Part shown: piece after piece, positions 1-5,405 of the stretch
Position numbering within the stretch: position 1 is the stretch's first letter
Layout of the letters: the number at the start of each line of letters is the position of its first letter
Origin: Candidatus Methylomirabilota bacterium
GTDB lineage: Bacteria > Methylomirabilota > Methylomirabilia > Methylomirabilales > 2-02-FULL-66-22
DNA: 7,402 bases
Reading direction: 5' to 3'
Assembly (NCBI GenBank): GCA_016208645.1
Contig: JACQXP010000296.1
Span: 1-7,402, forward strand
Notes under the pieces: generated by a model
Seen by the model: only the letters and a program-made list of their open reading frames with translations
Told to the model about the DNA's origin: nothing
Database searches by the model: none
Made by a program: the position numbers and the translations under genes

Positions 1-46
1 AGAGGGTGGCGCGCCTGCGGGCCATGCGGGTTGCCTGAAGCAATGA
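1..46 (+). CDS. C-terminal end of an unidentified upstream gene (partial)
   Basis: The frame that starts at base 2 is open up to a TGA at 44-46. That stop overlaps the ATG of the next gene at 43 in an ATGA arrangement typical of translationally coupled genes. Only 14 codons are visible (ending Gly-Cys-Leu-Lys-Gln), so the product cannot be named. Support is the stop/start overlap only; 14 open codons in GC-rich DNA are expected by chance, so this is tentative. Confidence 0.3.
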   Translation, partial: EGGAPAGHAGCLKQ

Positions 47-237
47 GCTGGAACGATCTCGCTGTCATTGTGGCCTTGGTCGGGATAGCCATCGTCCAAT
101 CCTTCTGGGGCCTCAGCTATGCTGCCCGGCGTGACCGGCAGGCCGGCTGTCGTCCCCACCGGTGGCGGCGGGTTCCCGGTAGGGGCCTCGTGTGTGAATC
201 CTGTGGGGCCCTTCCAGGCCGCGTTCTTTCGGACTGA
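43..237 (+). CDS. Small membrane-anchored zinc-ribbon-like protein
   Basis: A 64-residue protein. One hydrophobic helix covers about residues 6-27, followed by an Arg-rich stretch (28-47). The tail carries a possible metal-binding set C36-x2-H39-x11-C51-x2-C54, in the contexts CRPHRW and CESCG, which resembles a short zinc ribbon. I do not recognise a named family. The ATG at 43 is preferred over the in-frame TTG at 31 because it overlaps the preceding stop (ATGA) and starts directly before the helix. The stop is only 3 bases from the ATG of the VTT-domain gene, so the two are almost certainly co-transcribed. By the positive-inside rule the Arg-rich tail should be cytoplasmic. The metal site and any link to the neighbouring membrane protein are inference. 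Confidence 0.6.
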   Translation: MSWNDLAVIVALVGIAIVQSFWGLSYAARRDRQAGCRPHRWRRVPGRGLVCESCGALPGRVLSD

Positions 238-240
238 CCG

Positions 241-969
241 ATGGCCTCGCGACGCCATACTGTCGCCGCCGGACTCTTGATCGGCCCGGTCGTCCTGGCT
301 GTCGGATGGTTCTGGGGTGATCGGCTGGCGAACTGTCTCCGCGCGCTGTGGGCGATGTATGGCAGCCCAGGCGCCATCCGGGCCTCGGTTGCCGGATTCG
401 GTGCCTGGGCGCCGCTGGTCTTCATCGGACTTCAGGCCCTCCAGGTGGTCCTCTCGCCGATTCCGGGTGAAGCCACCGGCGTGCTGGGCGGCTATCTGTT
501 CGGAACCTGGCTCGGTCTCGTGTACTCCACGGCCGGGCTGACGCTGGGGTCGGCTCTGGCCTTCGGCCTTTCGCGATGGCTGGGGCTGCGCCTCGTCCGC
601 CGGATGATCCCCGCCGCGGCCTATGAGAAGCTGTCCCTGATCGCTCGCCCCCAGGGCGTGGCCGTGATGTTCATCTTGTTCGCCGTCCCCGGGTTCCCCA
701 AGGACTACCTCTCATACCTCCTCGGCCTGACGCCCATGTCCTGGAGTAGCTATCTCCAGGTGTCTACCCTCGGACGCATTCCTGGAACGTGGCTTCTCTC
801 GGCACAGGGCGACGCCGCGAGTAGCAACCAGTATGGATTGCTACTCGTCCTCGTCGCCGTGGCGGCCGCACTCGCCCTGCTCTCTTGGATCTATCGCCGC
901 AGGATCCTGCAATGCCTCGGGCGGCTGTCCGGGCCCGCTCTCTCCGATTCCCGCACTGCTGAAGACTGA
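241..969 (+). CDS. TVP38/TMEM64 (DedA-like, VTT domain) membrane protein
   Basis: A 242-residue polytopic inner-membrane protein. Hydrophobic segments lie at about residues 9-25, 57-75, 80-110, 139-163 and 195-216. The VTT/SNARE-associated family pattern is visible: a first re-entrant-type loop with P73-I-P-G-E77 followed by a Gly-rich helix (GVLGGYLFG, 80-88), a long helix ending in R112-W-L-G, and a second loop P150-G-F-P-K-D155 leading into YLLGL. Length fits the family (about 200-250). DedA/TVP38 proteins are integral membrane proteins, some of which act in lipid scrambling or envelope homeostasis; the substrate here cannot be read from sequence. The ATG follows the preceding stop by 3 bases, so it is the distal gene of that run. 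No clear terminator follows. Confidence 0.85.
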   Translation: MASRRHTVAAGLLIGPVVLAVGWFWGDRLANCLRALWAMYGSPGAIRASVAGFGAWAPLVFIGLQALQVVLSPIPGEATGVLGGYLFGTWLGLVYSTAGLTLGSALAFGLSRWLGLRLVRRMIPAAAYEKLSLIARPQGVAVMFILFAVPGFPKDYLSYLLGLTPMSWSSYLQVSTLGRIPGTWLLSAQGDAASSNQYGLLLVLVAVAAALALLSWIYRRRILQCLGRLSGPALSDSRTAED

Positions 970-1139
970 TCGTTTGCGCACGCCCCTTCGGCTCGGCGCT
1001 TGAGTCAGCTCGCAGTCCACTTCCACTGACATCGCGTCTCGCCGGACCCCACGAAAACCGCCCCTCCTTGCCAATCTGTCGAGCGCCGCGCTGCTGCCCG
1101 CGGTTGCAGGATCCTCGCTCGCACGATGAGGGGACCGCA
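970..1139. other. Intergenic stretch without a visible gene
   Basis: This is the first part of the 306-bp gap between the VTT gene and the Tim44-like gene. Frames crossing it are open only because of high GC. They lack ribosome-binding sites and show no recognisable protein pattern. I see no strong terminator hairpin here. The regulatory sites of the gap lie in its second half and are listed separately. Confidence 0.5.
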
Positions 1140-1154
1140 GCATTGTCACAATGC
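1140..1154. promoter_or_regulatory. Perfect 15-bp palindrome, candidate operator or enhancer site
   Basis: GCATTGT-C-ACAATGC is a perfect inverted repeat of 7-bp arms around one central base. It lies about 71-85 bp upstream of the transcription start predicted from the sigma-54-type promoter at 1198-1214. That is the usual place for an activator (bacterial enhancer-binding protein) dimer site. The palindrome is seen directly; its role is inferred. The core TTGTCA recurs at 2435-2440 upstream of the second sigma-54-type promoter. Confidence 0.5.
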
Positions 1155-1197
1155 AAAGTTACAAAGACTGCCGACACCGGTCGCCGATCCCCGCGCC

Positions 1198-1214
1198 TTG
1201 GCATCCCCCTTGCT
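1198..1214 (+). promoter_or_regulatory. Sigma-54-type -24/-12 promoter for the Tim44-like gene
   Basis: TTGGCAT, four further C residues after a C, then TTGCT. The invariant GG (1200-1201) and GC (1212-1213) are exactly 12 bases apart as RpoN requires. Compared with YTGGCACG-N4-TTGCW, only the CG of the -24 box differs (TC here). The predicted start is near 1225, giving an untranslated leader of about 51 bases before the ATG at 1276. The match is seen; use by RpoN is inference, supported by the palindrome upstream and by a second similar promoter at 2536-2552. Confidence 0.55.
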
Positions 1215-1262
1215 TTCTTCTCTGGCATACGCCCTTTCGGGGGCTCATCGAGCAAGCTGCTT

Positions 1263-1269
1263 AAGGAGG
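1263..1269 (+). promoter_or_regulatory. Strong Shine-Dalgarno fixing the start of the Tim44-like gene
   Basis: AAGGAGG, six bases before the ATG at 1276. It decides that start over in-frame upstream candidates such as the ATG at 1126, which would also place the sigma-54-type promoter inside the gene. Confidence 0.8.
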
Positions 1270-1275
1270 CAGATC

Positions 1276-2285
1276 ATGCGACGCGGTCGTGGATGGCGGG
1301 TGGGTGCAGTGATGGCGATGTTTCTCTTCCTCTTGTTCGGCGCCTTTGAGCTGGACGCCTGGGCCCGAGCGGGCGGCGGCCGGTCCTTCGGCGGCGGAAG
1401 CTCCCGGTCCTTCTCGACACCGTACCGGGGCTACAGCGGCCCGAGCCAGCGGAACGATTACCGTACGTACCAGGCCCCAAGACAGCCGGCCGCGCCGAGC
1501 ACTCCTGCGGGCCAGCCGGGGGGTGGTGGCGGGGTCTTGCCGGCGGGATCGCCGGCGGCTTCCTGGGGTCGCTGCTCTTCAGCAGTCTGGGATACGGCGC
1601 GGGCTTCGGTGGGTTGGGTGGAGGGTTTGGAGGCGGATTCGGCCTCCTGGAGATCCTCCTGTTTGCAGGGATCGCGTTCGCGGTGGTGGCCTATCTTCGC
1701 CGCAGGAACCGCGAGAGCTTCGCTGGACCGCACGGTGGCCAGATCACCATGGGGTCGAGCGCTCACGGTGGGGGCTGTGGCTCCTCGCACGGGGACCACG
1801 CAGAGACGGCGGTGGAAGAGCTGCCTGGGCCACTGGACCTTCAGCGCGGCCTGGCCGAGGTTGCGGCAGTCATGCCGGGCTTTGACGCCGGGCGATTCCC
1901 CGAGGAGGCCATGGACATCTTCTTCCGGATTCAGGCTGCGTGGGCCAAGTGGGACCTCGAGCCGGTGCGCGACCTTCTGGCACCGGAAGTCCGCCAGGAG
2001 TTCCAGCGGGACCTCGAGATCTTGAAGGCCGAGGGGAAGATCAATCGGCTGGAGAACATCGCCGTGCGCCGAAGCGAAGTTCGGGAGGCTTGGGTCGAAG
2101 CCGGGAGGGCCTTTGTCACGATCCACTTCCTGGCCAATCTGCTGGACTACACGGTGGAGGAGCAGAGCGGCCAGCTTGTGGCCGGGAGCAGGGAAACCCC
2201 GGTGAAGTTCGAGGAGTACTGGACATTTGTCCGGCCCACAGGTGGATCGTCCTGGCAACTGACGGCCATCCAGCAGGCTGGATGA
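1276..2285 (+). pseudogene. Tim44-like domain membrane protein, interrupted by a frameshift
   Basis: Restoring one base gives a protein of about 336 residues in the usual order for bacterial Tim44-like proteins. First is a signal peptide (MRRGRGW then a hydrophobic run, cleavage near AWA). A Gly/Ser-rich part (GGGRSFGGGSSRSF) and a Pro/Gln linker follow. Then come a Gly-rich hydrophobic stretch, a membrane helix (LLEILLFAGIAFAVVAYL) followed by RRRNR, and a C-terminal Tim44-type domain (about 1890-2280, PEEAMDIFFRIQAAW, ending FEEYWTFVRP and WQLTAIQQAG). Codons 1-86 are in the frame of 1276. From about 1533 the family pattern continues one frame back (GLAGGIAGGF), so the sequence lacks one base within the G-rich tract 1518-1534. 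Continuing without the shift, the first frame runs on in unrelated sequence to 2025. The C-terminal part alone could start at TTG 1614. Bacterial Tim44-domain proteins are membrane or periplasmic proteins of unclear role. The break may be a true mutation, a homopolymer sequencing error, or less likely programmed slippage. Confidence 0.75.
1518..1534 (+). other. Frameshift tract (G-run) in the Tim44-like gene
   Basis: Runs of six G (1518-1523) and four G (1531-1534) lie where the coding frame moves back by one base. In the upstream frame the bases 1518-1524 read G-GGG-GGT, which has the form X-XXY-YYZ of a -1 slippery heptamer. A shift there would insert Trp-Trp-Arg. A missing G in the second run gives an uninterrupted Gly stretch and fits the family better. 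Confidence 0.65.
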
Positions 2286-2312
2286 GAAGCGTGATTCCGT
2301 GATGGAGGCTGA

Positions 2313-2344
2313 CGGGGAGGCCAACCGGCCTCCCCGCGGCTTTT
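2313..2344 (+). terminator. Rho-independent-type terminator after the Tim44-like gene
   Basis: A perfect 10-bp GC-rich stem with arms at 2313-2322 and 2327-2336 encloses the 4-base loop AACC. Four T residues follow at 2341-2344. It starts 28 bases after the stop at 2285 and separates this gene from the receiver-oxidase gene, which has its own promoter. The T tract is short. Confidence 0.75.
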
Positions 2345-2535
2345 CTGCCCCCCACCTTCTCCGCACATCCCCCCGAAGATCGGATTGACAAATCGTCCAC
2401 ACGCCCCCGTCCACTCCCAGGGAGTTTTGCCGAGTTGTCAAAGGGCGTCCTCGTGTACGGGGTGGGCGGAACGCTGGTGCGGCGCAACTTCTTGAAATTC
2501 CAGGCTTCTTGATTGATGCCCGGGGAAACGGGCTC
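2345..2535. other. Intergenic stretch upstream of the second sigma-54-type promoter
   Basis: No gene is visible. The stretch contains TTGACAA (2385-2391) and its reverse complement TTGTCAA (2435-2441), 43 bases apart. The second copy shares TTGTCA with the palindrome at 1140-1154. These could be activator half-sites for the promoter at 2536-2552, about 122-178 bp before its predicted start. The TTGACA has no AT-rich -10 at a suitable distance, so it does not look like a sigma-70 promoter. Confidence 0.35.
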
Positions 2536-2552
2536 CTGGCACTCGTGTTGCT
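2536..2552 (+). promoter_or_regulatory. Near-consensus sigma-54 (RpoN) promoter for the receiver-oxidase gene
   Basis: CTGGCAC, five bases from the end of TGGCAC to TTGCT. It matches YTGGCACG-N4-TTGCW at every position except the G after TGGCAC (T here). GG (2538-2539) and GC (2550-2551) are exactly 12 apart. The predicted start is near 2563, leaving a leader of about 45 bases before the ATG at 2608. It lies inside the longer open frame beginning with TTG 2509, which argues for the ATG 2608 start. Transcription from it would need RpoN and an enhancer-binding activator encoded elsewhere. Confidence 0.65.
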
Positions 2553-2607
2553 CTATTCTTTCGGGGATAGGGCCCCGTGGCTGAACCCAGAGGAAGAGGG
2601 CTTGGGC

Positions 2608-4014
2608 ATGAACCCGGAACGGATGCCGACGGTCCTTGTCGTGGACGACAACCGGGACCATAGCCAGGCGCTGGCCAAGATCTTTGAGCGGGCCGGATAC
2701 CGCGTGGGCACCGCCGGCGATGGCCAGGAGGCTCTCACGATCCTGGCGGATCGCCCTTTCGACCTGGTGATCACCGATCTGCGGATGCCGCGCATGAACG
2801 GCCTGGACCTTCTCCGGAACATCCGGGCCATGAGCCCACACGTGCCCGTGTTAATTGTCACCGCTTTCGGAGAGTGGACCACATACGTTGAAGCCATGAA
2901 CTGCGGCTGCGTGGACAGACCACGGTTCGGAGTCATCGTAGCGACCGCCCTGATGCTGGGCGTGTCCGGCCAGGCGATCGCGCAGGCGCCGGGCCACGGG
3001 TCTATGCCCGGCATGCAGATGGAGGAGAAGAAGGAGGCGGCAACCTCGGAGGCGCCCCACGGCGGCATGGAGATGCCCGACCCCATGGAGCGGCCGATCC
3101 CGGATGAGGGGGTTCCAAGAGCGACTGAGATCAAAGGCGGCCAGCTCCTTCCCTTCAAGCTGGTGGATGGCGTCAAGGTCTTTGAGCTGACCGCGAAGCC
3201 GGTGAAGTGGCTGATCCTGCCGAAGTTCAAGACCCTGCCGGACATCTGGGCGACCACCTGGTCCTACAACGGTCAAGTCCCCGGACCCATGATCCGGGTC
3301 ACGCAGGGGGACCGCATTCGGGTGATCTTCAAAAACGAGCTGCCGGATCCCACCAGCATCCACTGGCACGGGGTGCGCGTACCGAACAGGATGGACGGGG
3401 TGGCGGAGCCGGCCATCACTCAGCAGCCGGTAAAGCCGGGTGAGACCTTCACCTACGAGTTCACGGTGAAGGATCCCGGCACCTTCTTCTACCACTCCCA
3501 CGTCGAGACCGATCGGCAGATCCCGGCCGGGCTTTCCGGTCCCTTCATCGTGGACCCGAAGAGGCCCAAGGCCAAGGTGGATCTGGATTACACCGTGATG
3601 CTTCAGGAATGGCGGGTCAACCCCAAGACGGGCAAGACCTGGCCGGCCATGCCCGCCATGTCCGAGCCCAATTTCTTCACCCTCAACGGCAAGGCCTTCC
3701 CGGCCACGGAAACCCTGGAGGTGAAGAAGGGGCAGCGCGTGCGCATCCGGTTCATCGGGGCCGGACAGTTCGCCCACCCGATGCACCTGCACGGGTTCCC
3801 CTTCAAGATCGTGGCCACCGACGGGTTCCCGGTCCCCAAGGCGGCGCGCCTGACCAAGGACACGGTGAACGTGGCACCCGGCGAGCGCTACGACATCGAG
3901 TTCGTGGCGGAGGAGGAAGGGACCTGGATCATGCACTGCCACATCCTCCACCACGTGACCAACGACGATCTGGAGCCGGGCGGCTTGATCTTTGCCATCA
4001 AGGTAACGGCCTGA
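2608..4014 (+). CDS. Chimeric protein: truncated response-regulator receiver fused to a two-domain multicopper oxidase
   Basis: A 468-residue single open frame. Residues 1-103 are a receiver domain: acidic pair D13-D14, phospho-acceptor D57 (ITDLRMP) and T85 (VTAFG). It breaks off after C-V-D103, just before the position where YLxKP with the conserved Lys is expected. Residues 104-127 look like a secretion signal (RPRF, hydrophobic core, then GQAIAQA). A Met/His-rich segment follows (128-160), then a multicopper oxidase with two cupredoxin domains: H252-W-H254-G, H296-S-H298, H390-P-M-H393-L-H395-G and H443-C-H445 with H448-H449. The Cys is only in the second domain, so the type 1 copper sits there, and the type 2/3 cluster ligands are complete. 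Mature size (about 340) fits two-domain oxidases, which are usually trimers. ATG 2608 is chosen because AGAGGAAGAGGG precedes it and the promoter lies at 2536-2552. Possible separate oxidase starts are ATG 2896 and GTG 2911, neither with a good ribosome-binding site. As written the oxidase has no N-terminal signal, so a deletion fusion or an assembly join is likely. Confidence 0.8.
   Translation: MNPERMPTVLVVDDNRDHSQALAKIFERAGYRVGTAGDGQEALTILADRPFDLVITDLRMPRMNGLDLLRNIRAMSPHVPVLIVTAFGEWTTYVEAMNCGCVDRPRFGVIVATALMLGVSGQAIAQAPGHGSMPGMQMEEKKEAATSEAPHGGMEMPDPMERPIPDEGVPRATEIKGGQLLPFKLVDGVKVFELTAKPVKWLILPKFKTLPDIWATTWSYNGQVPGPMIRVTQGDRIRVIFKNELPDPTSIHWHGVRVPNRMDGVAEPAITQQPVKPGETFTYEFTVKDPGTFFYHSHVETDRQIPAGLSGPFIVDPKRPKAKVDLDYTVMLQEWRVNPKTGKTWPAMPAMSEPNFFTLNGKAFPATETLEVKKGQRVRIRFIGAGQFAHPMHLHGFPFKIVATDGFPVPKAARLTKDTVNVAPGERYDIEFVAEEEGTWIMHCHILHHVTNDDLEPGGLIFAIKVTA
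2911..2922 (+). other. Receiver/oxidase junction
   Basis: Receiver-type sequence (EAMNCGCVD) ends with the codon at 2914-2916. From 2917 the translation is Arg-Pro-Arg-Phe followed by a hydrophobic signal-peptide core. In receivers of this type, Tyr-Leu-x-Lys-Pro normally follows the Val-Asp. Also missing are the rest of the receiver, any output domain, and whatever originally encoded the oxidase start codon. The joint is in frame with no linker. Confidence 0.6.
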
Positions 4015-4044
4015 TTGGAGAGGCATCCTCATCATCAGGGGAGA

Positions 4045-4077
4045 AAAAAGGGGACTGTCCTCAAAAAGGGGGAGCTG
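4045..4077 (+). repeat. Short imperfect direct repeat with internal palindrome before the first small exported protein
   Basis: AAAAAGGGGACTG (4045-4057) recurs as AAAAAGGGGGAGCTG (4063-4077). Between them GGAC-T-GTCC (4052-4060) is a small palindrome. The second copy provides the purine-rich ribosome-binding site of the ATG at 4080. Similar A-rich GGGGAC/GTCC palindromes occur in REP-like repeats of other bacteria, but one copy here cannot establish that. Confidence 0.4.
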
Positions 4078-4079
4078 GG

Positions 4080-4517
4080 ATGAGAGCGCAGCTCGCATGG
4101 CTTGCGATTCTGCCAACCCTCGTTCCGCTGACAAAGGCGGCTGATGCGGCGGATGGATTTGCCCTGCTGAACCGCATGCACGTCGGCCGGGTGAAGTCGG
4201 TGGACCCCGGCGGTGGCCGCTTGGTTGTCGAGGGGATGTTCCACGACCGGTCGTTTCGCGAAATTTCTATCAGTGTGGAACCCGAGATATCCATCATCAA
4301 TCCGGATGTGATGAATCGGACGCGGCCGGTGGGGCGAGAGGCAATTCGGCCAGGGTATTACGTGGCTCTGGAGTGCGCGGATAGCGGGAAGCGCCACGCC
4401 GCGAGAAAGGTCACGATCACCAGCACCGAGCAGGAGGAAAAGCTCCAACGGGCGTTCCTCAGGGCAAGCCGCGGCGCTCCTCCCGGGTTGCGTGGCACGG
4501 GTGACGGTCCGCGCTGA
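4080..4517 (+). CDS. Small exported protein A, beta-rich OB/DUF5666-like domain
   Basis: A 145-residue protein with a signal peptide (M1 to about A21-A24; hydrophobic LAWLAILPTLVPL, then KAADAA). A small beta-strand-rich domain follows: G36-R-V-K-S-V-D42, L48-V-V-E51, strands REISISVEPEISII, then R90-P-G92-Y-Y-V-A-L-E and A-R-K-V-T-I-T. The pattern is that of small barrel domains such as DUF5666 and, more distantly, the copper chaperone CusF. The Trp/Met/Met/His copper set of CusF is not evident; only M53 and H55 stand in the corresponding loop. GGGGGAG five bases before the ATG supports the start. It begins 65 bases after the oxidase stop, with no terminator between, so it is likely co-transcribed. 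First of four related genes. No specific function can be assigned. Confidence 0.7.
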   Translation: MRAQLAWLAILPTLVPLTKAADAADGFALLNRMHVGRVKSVDPGGGRLVVEGMFHDRSFREISISVEPEISIINPDVMNRTRPVGREAIRPGYYVALECADSGKRHAARKVTITSTEQEEKLQRAFLRASRGAPPGLRGTGDGPR

Positions 4518-4522
4518 AGGGA
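4517..4522 (+). promoter_or_regulatory. Ribosome-binding site deciding the GTG start of small exported protein B
   Basis: AAGGGA lies five bases before GTG 4528. The alternatives, GTG 4492 (inside the previous gene) and ATG 4555 (only GAGGG directly against it), are less well placed. Confidence 0.45.
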
Positions 4523-4527
4523 ACATC

Positions 4528-5004
4528 GTGCTGCGGGGGGACCGGCTGCGAGGGATGACTGGGGTGGCAGGGAAGATCGGGAGGACTGGGTTCGGTCTGG
4601 GGGTAGCGTGGATTGCGGCTATGACGGGTGCCACGCTGCTGTGGGTGGCTGTGGCGGCCCTGGCCCCCAGGATGGAACAGGGCCAGGTTGTTTGTGTGGA
4701 TGCGGCCGGGGGAACCCTCACGCTGGAGCCTGTACACCCAGTGGGGCCAAGGCTGAAGACCTTCGCCGTCCCGAGCAACGCTGCCGTACAGCGATTCGAC
4801 CAAAGCCTGTCCCTCAAGGACGTTCGTCCCGGGCAGTGGGTCGAGTTAGGTGTGCGCACGACCGGTAGGGCTGGCCCCACGGTGACCAGCATCAGGATCG
4901 TCAGCGAGGCTCTGGGGTCCGTCTCGGCCCATGCGCCGGGGGCGGCCTCGCAAGAGAGAACGAGGTGTGAGACAGCGCCGAGCGCTGGATTGGCACAAGG
5001 GTGA
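4528..5004 (+). CDS. Small exported or membrane-anchored protein B, same domain family
   Basis: A 158-residue protein from GTG 4528, ten bases after the previous stop (145 residues from ATG 4597 would be too short for the Arg-rich lead; ATG 4555 gives 149). An Arg/Lys-containing lead is followed by a long hydrophobic segment (about 22-46, ending VAALA), either a signal peptide or an anchor. The domain pattern is G52-Q-V-V-C-V-D58, T63-L-T-L-E67, F79-A-V, then L96-K-D-V-R-P-G102-Q-W-V-E-L and V-T-S-I-R-I-V. The spacing from G52 to G102 is 50 residues, as in protein C. The tail after about 130 is Ala/Ser-rich and unstructured, with one Cys. A single C56 sits in the first strand. Function is unknown; the tandem position suggests duplication and divergence from its neighbours. 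Confidence 0.65.
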   Translation: MLRGDRLRGMTGVAGKIGRTGFGLGVAWIAAMTGATLLWVAVAALAPRMEQGQVVCVDAAGGTLTLEPVHPVGPRLKTFAVPSNAAVQRFDQSLSLKDVRPGQWVELGVRTTGRAGPTVTSIRIVSEALGSVSAHAPGAASQERTRCETAPSAGLAQG

Positions 5005-5033
5005 ACCGGAAATTCCGTTTCGCCCGAAGGCAG

Positions 5034-5040
5034 AAGGAGG
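5034..5040 (+). promoter_or_regulatory. Strong Shine-Dalgarno deciding the start of small exported protein C
   Basis: AAGGAGG ends eight bases before ATG 5049. It favours that start over GTG 5001, which overlaps the preceding stop in a GTGA arrangement but would put 16 extra, mostly charged residues before the signal peptide. Confidence 0.75.
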
Positions 5041-5048
5041 ACAAGGCA

Positions 5049-5405
5049 ATGCGATGGGAGAAAAAGATACTCGTGGCTACGGCGATCTTGTTCCTTGTTT
5101 CCGAGCCGGCCATGGCGGCGCAGGATGTGGGGAAGGGCGAGGCAAAGGCGGCGGAACGGGCTGCGGCGGGCACCGTCACGGCCGTCACGCCCGCATCCCG
5201 AACCGTGGTCGTCGAGTCTACCCTGAGCGGCAAACCCTGGATTCTGGGGGTCGAGGTTCCTGAGGGCCTGGCCATTACCGTTGGCGGGAAGACCAAGAAG
5301 CTGGATGACCTCAAGGCGGGGGAGCGGGTCCGCCTCCGCTGGATCCGGGAGGAGAACCGGCTCGTGGCCGAATCCATCGCCGTCGTCGGGGCCAAGGCGC
5401 CGTGA
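5049..5405 (+). CDS. Small exported protein C, same domain family
   Basis: A 118-residue protein with a clear signal peptide: M-R-W-E-K-K6, hydrophobic ILVATAILFLV, and a likely A21-M-A23 cleavage site. After a charged linker the domain reads G41-T-V-T-A-V46, T52-V-V-V-E56, W64-I-L-G-V-E-V, then L85-D-D-L-K-A-G91-E-R-V-R-L and A-E-S-I-A-V-V. This is the cleanest example of the shared pattern and the closest to DUF5666-type barrels. It should act in the periplasm or outside the cell. It is linked to protein D by a GTGA stop/start overlap. No catalytic or metal-binding cluster stands out (no Cys or His). Confidence 0.75.
   Translation: MRWEKKILVATAILFLVSEPAMAAQDVGKGEAKAAERAAAGTVTAVTPASRTVVVESTLSGKPWILGVEVPEGLAITVGGKTKKLDDLKAGERVRLRWIREENRLVAESIAVVGAKAP

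Noticed and set aside
1126..1275. Extension of the Tim44-like gene to ATG 1126
   Set aside because: It would put about 50 residues before the signal peptide and bury the promoter. The strong AAGGAGG fixes ATG 1276.
2385..2413. TTGACA at 2385-2390 as a sigma-70 promoter
   Set aside because: No AT-rich -10 occurs 16-18 bases downstream, and a much better sigma-54-type promoter lies nearer the gene.
1458..2441. Long - strand open frame (327 codons)
   Set aside because: It is an antisense shadow of the Tim44-like gene in GC-rich DNA, with no recognisable protein pattern. The same holds for the long - strand frames at 2851-4134, 4035-5531 and 5816-7216.
2509..2607. Upstream extension of the receiver-oxidase frame to TTG 2509
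   Set aside because: The extension lacks receiver homology and contains the sigma-54-type promoter. ATG 2608 has a good purine-rich site and starts right before the receiver fold.
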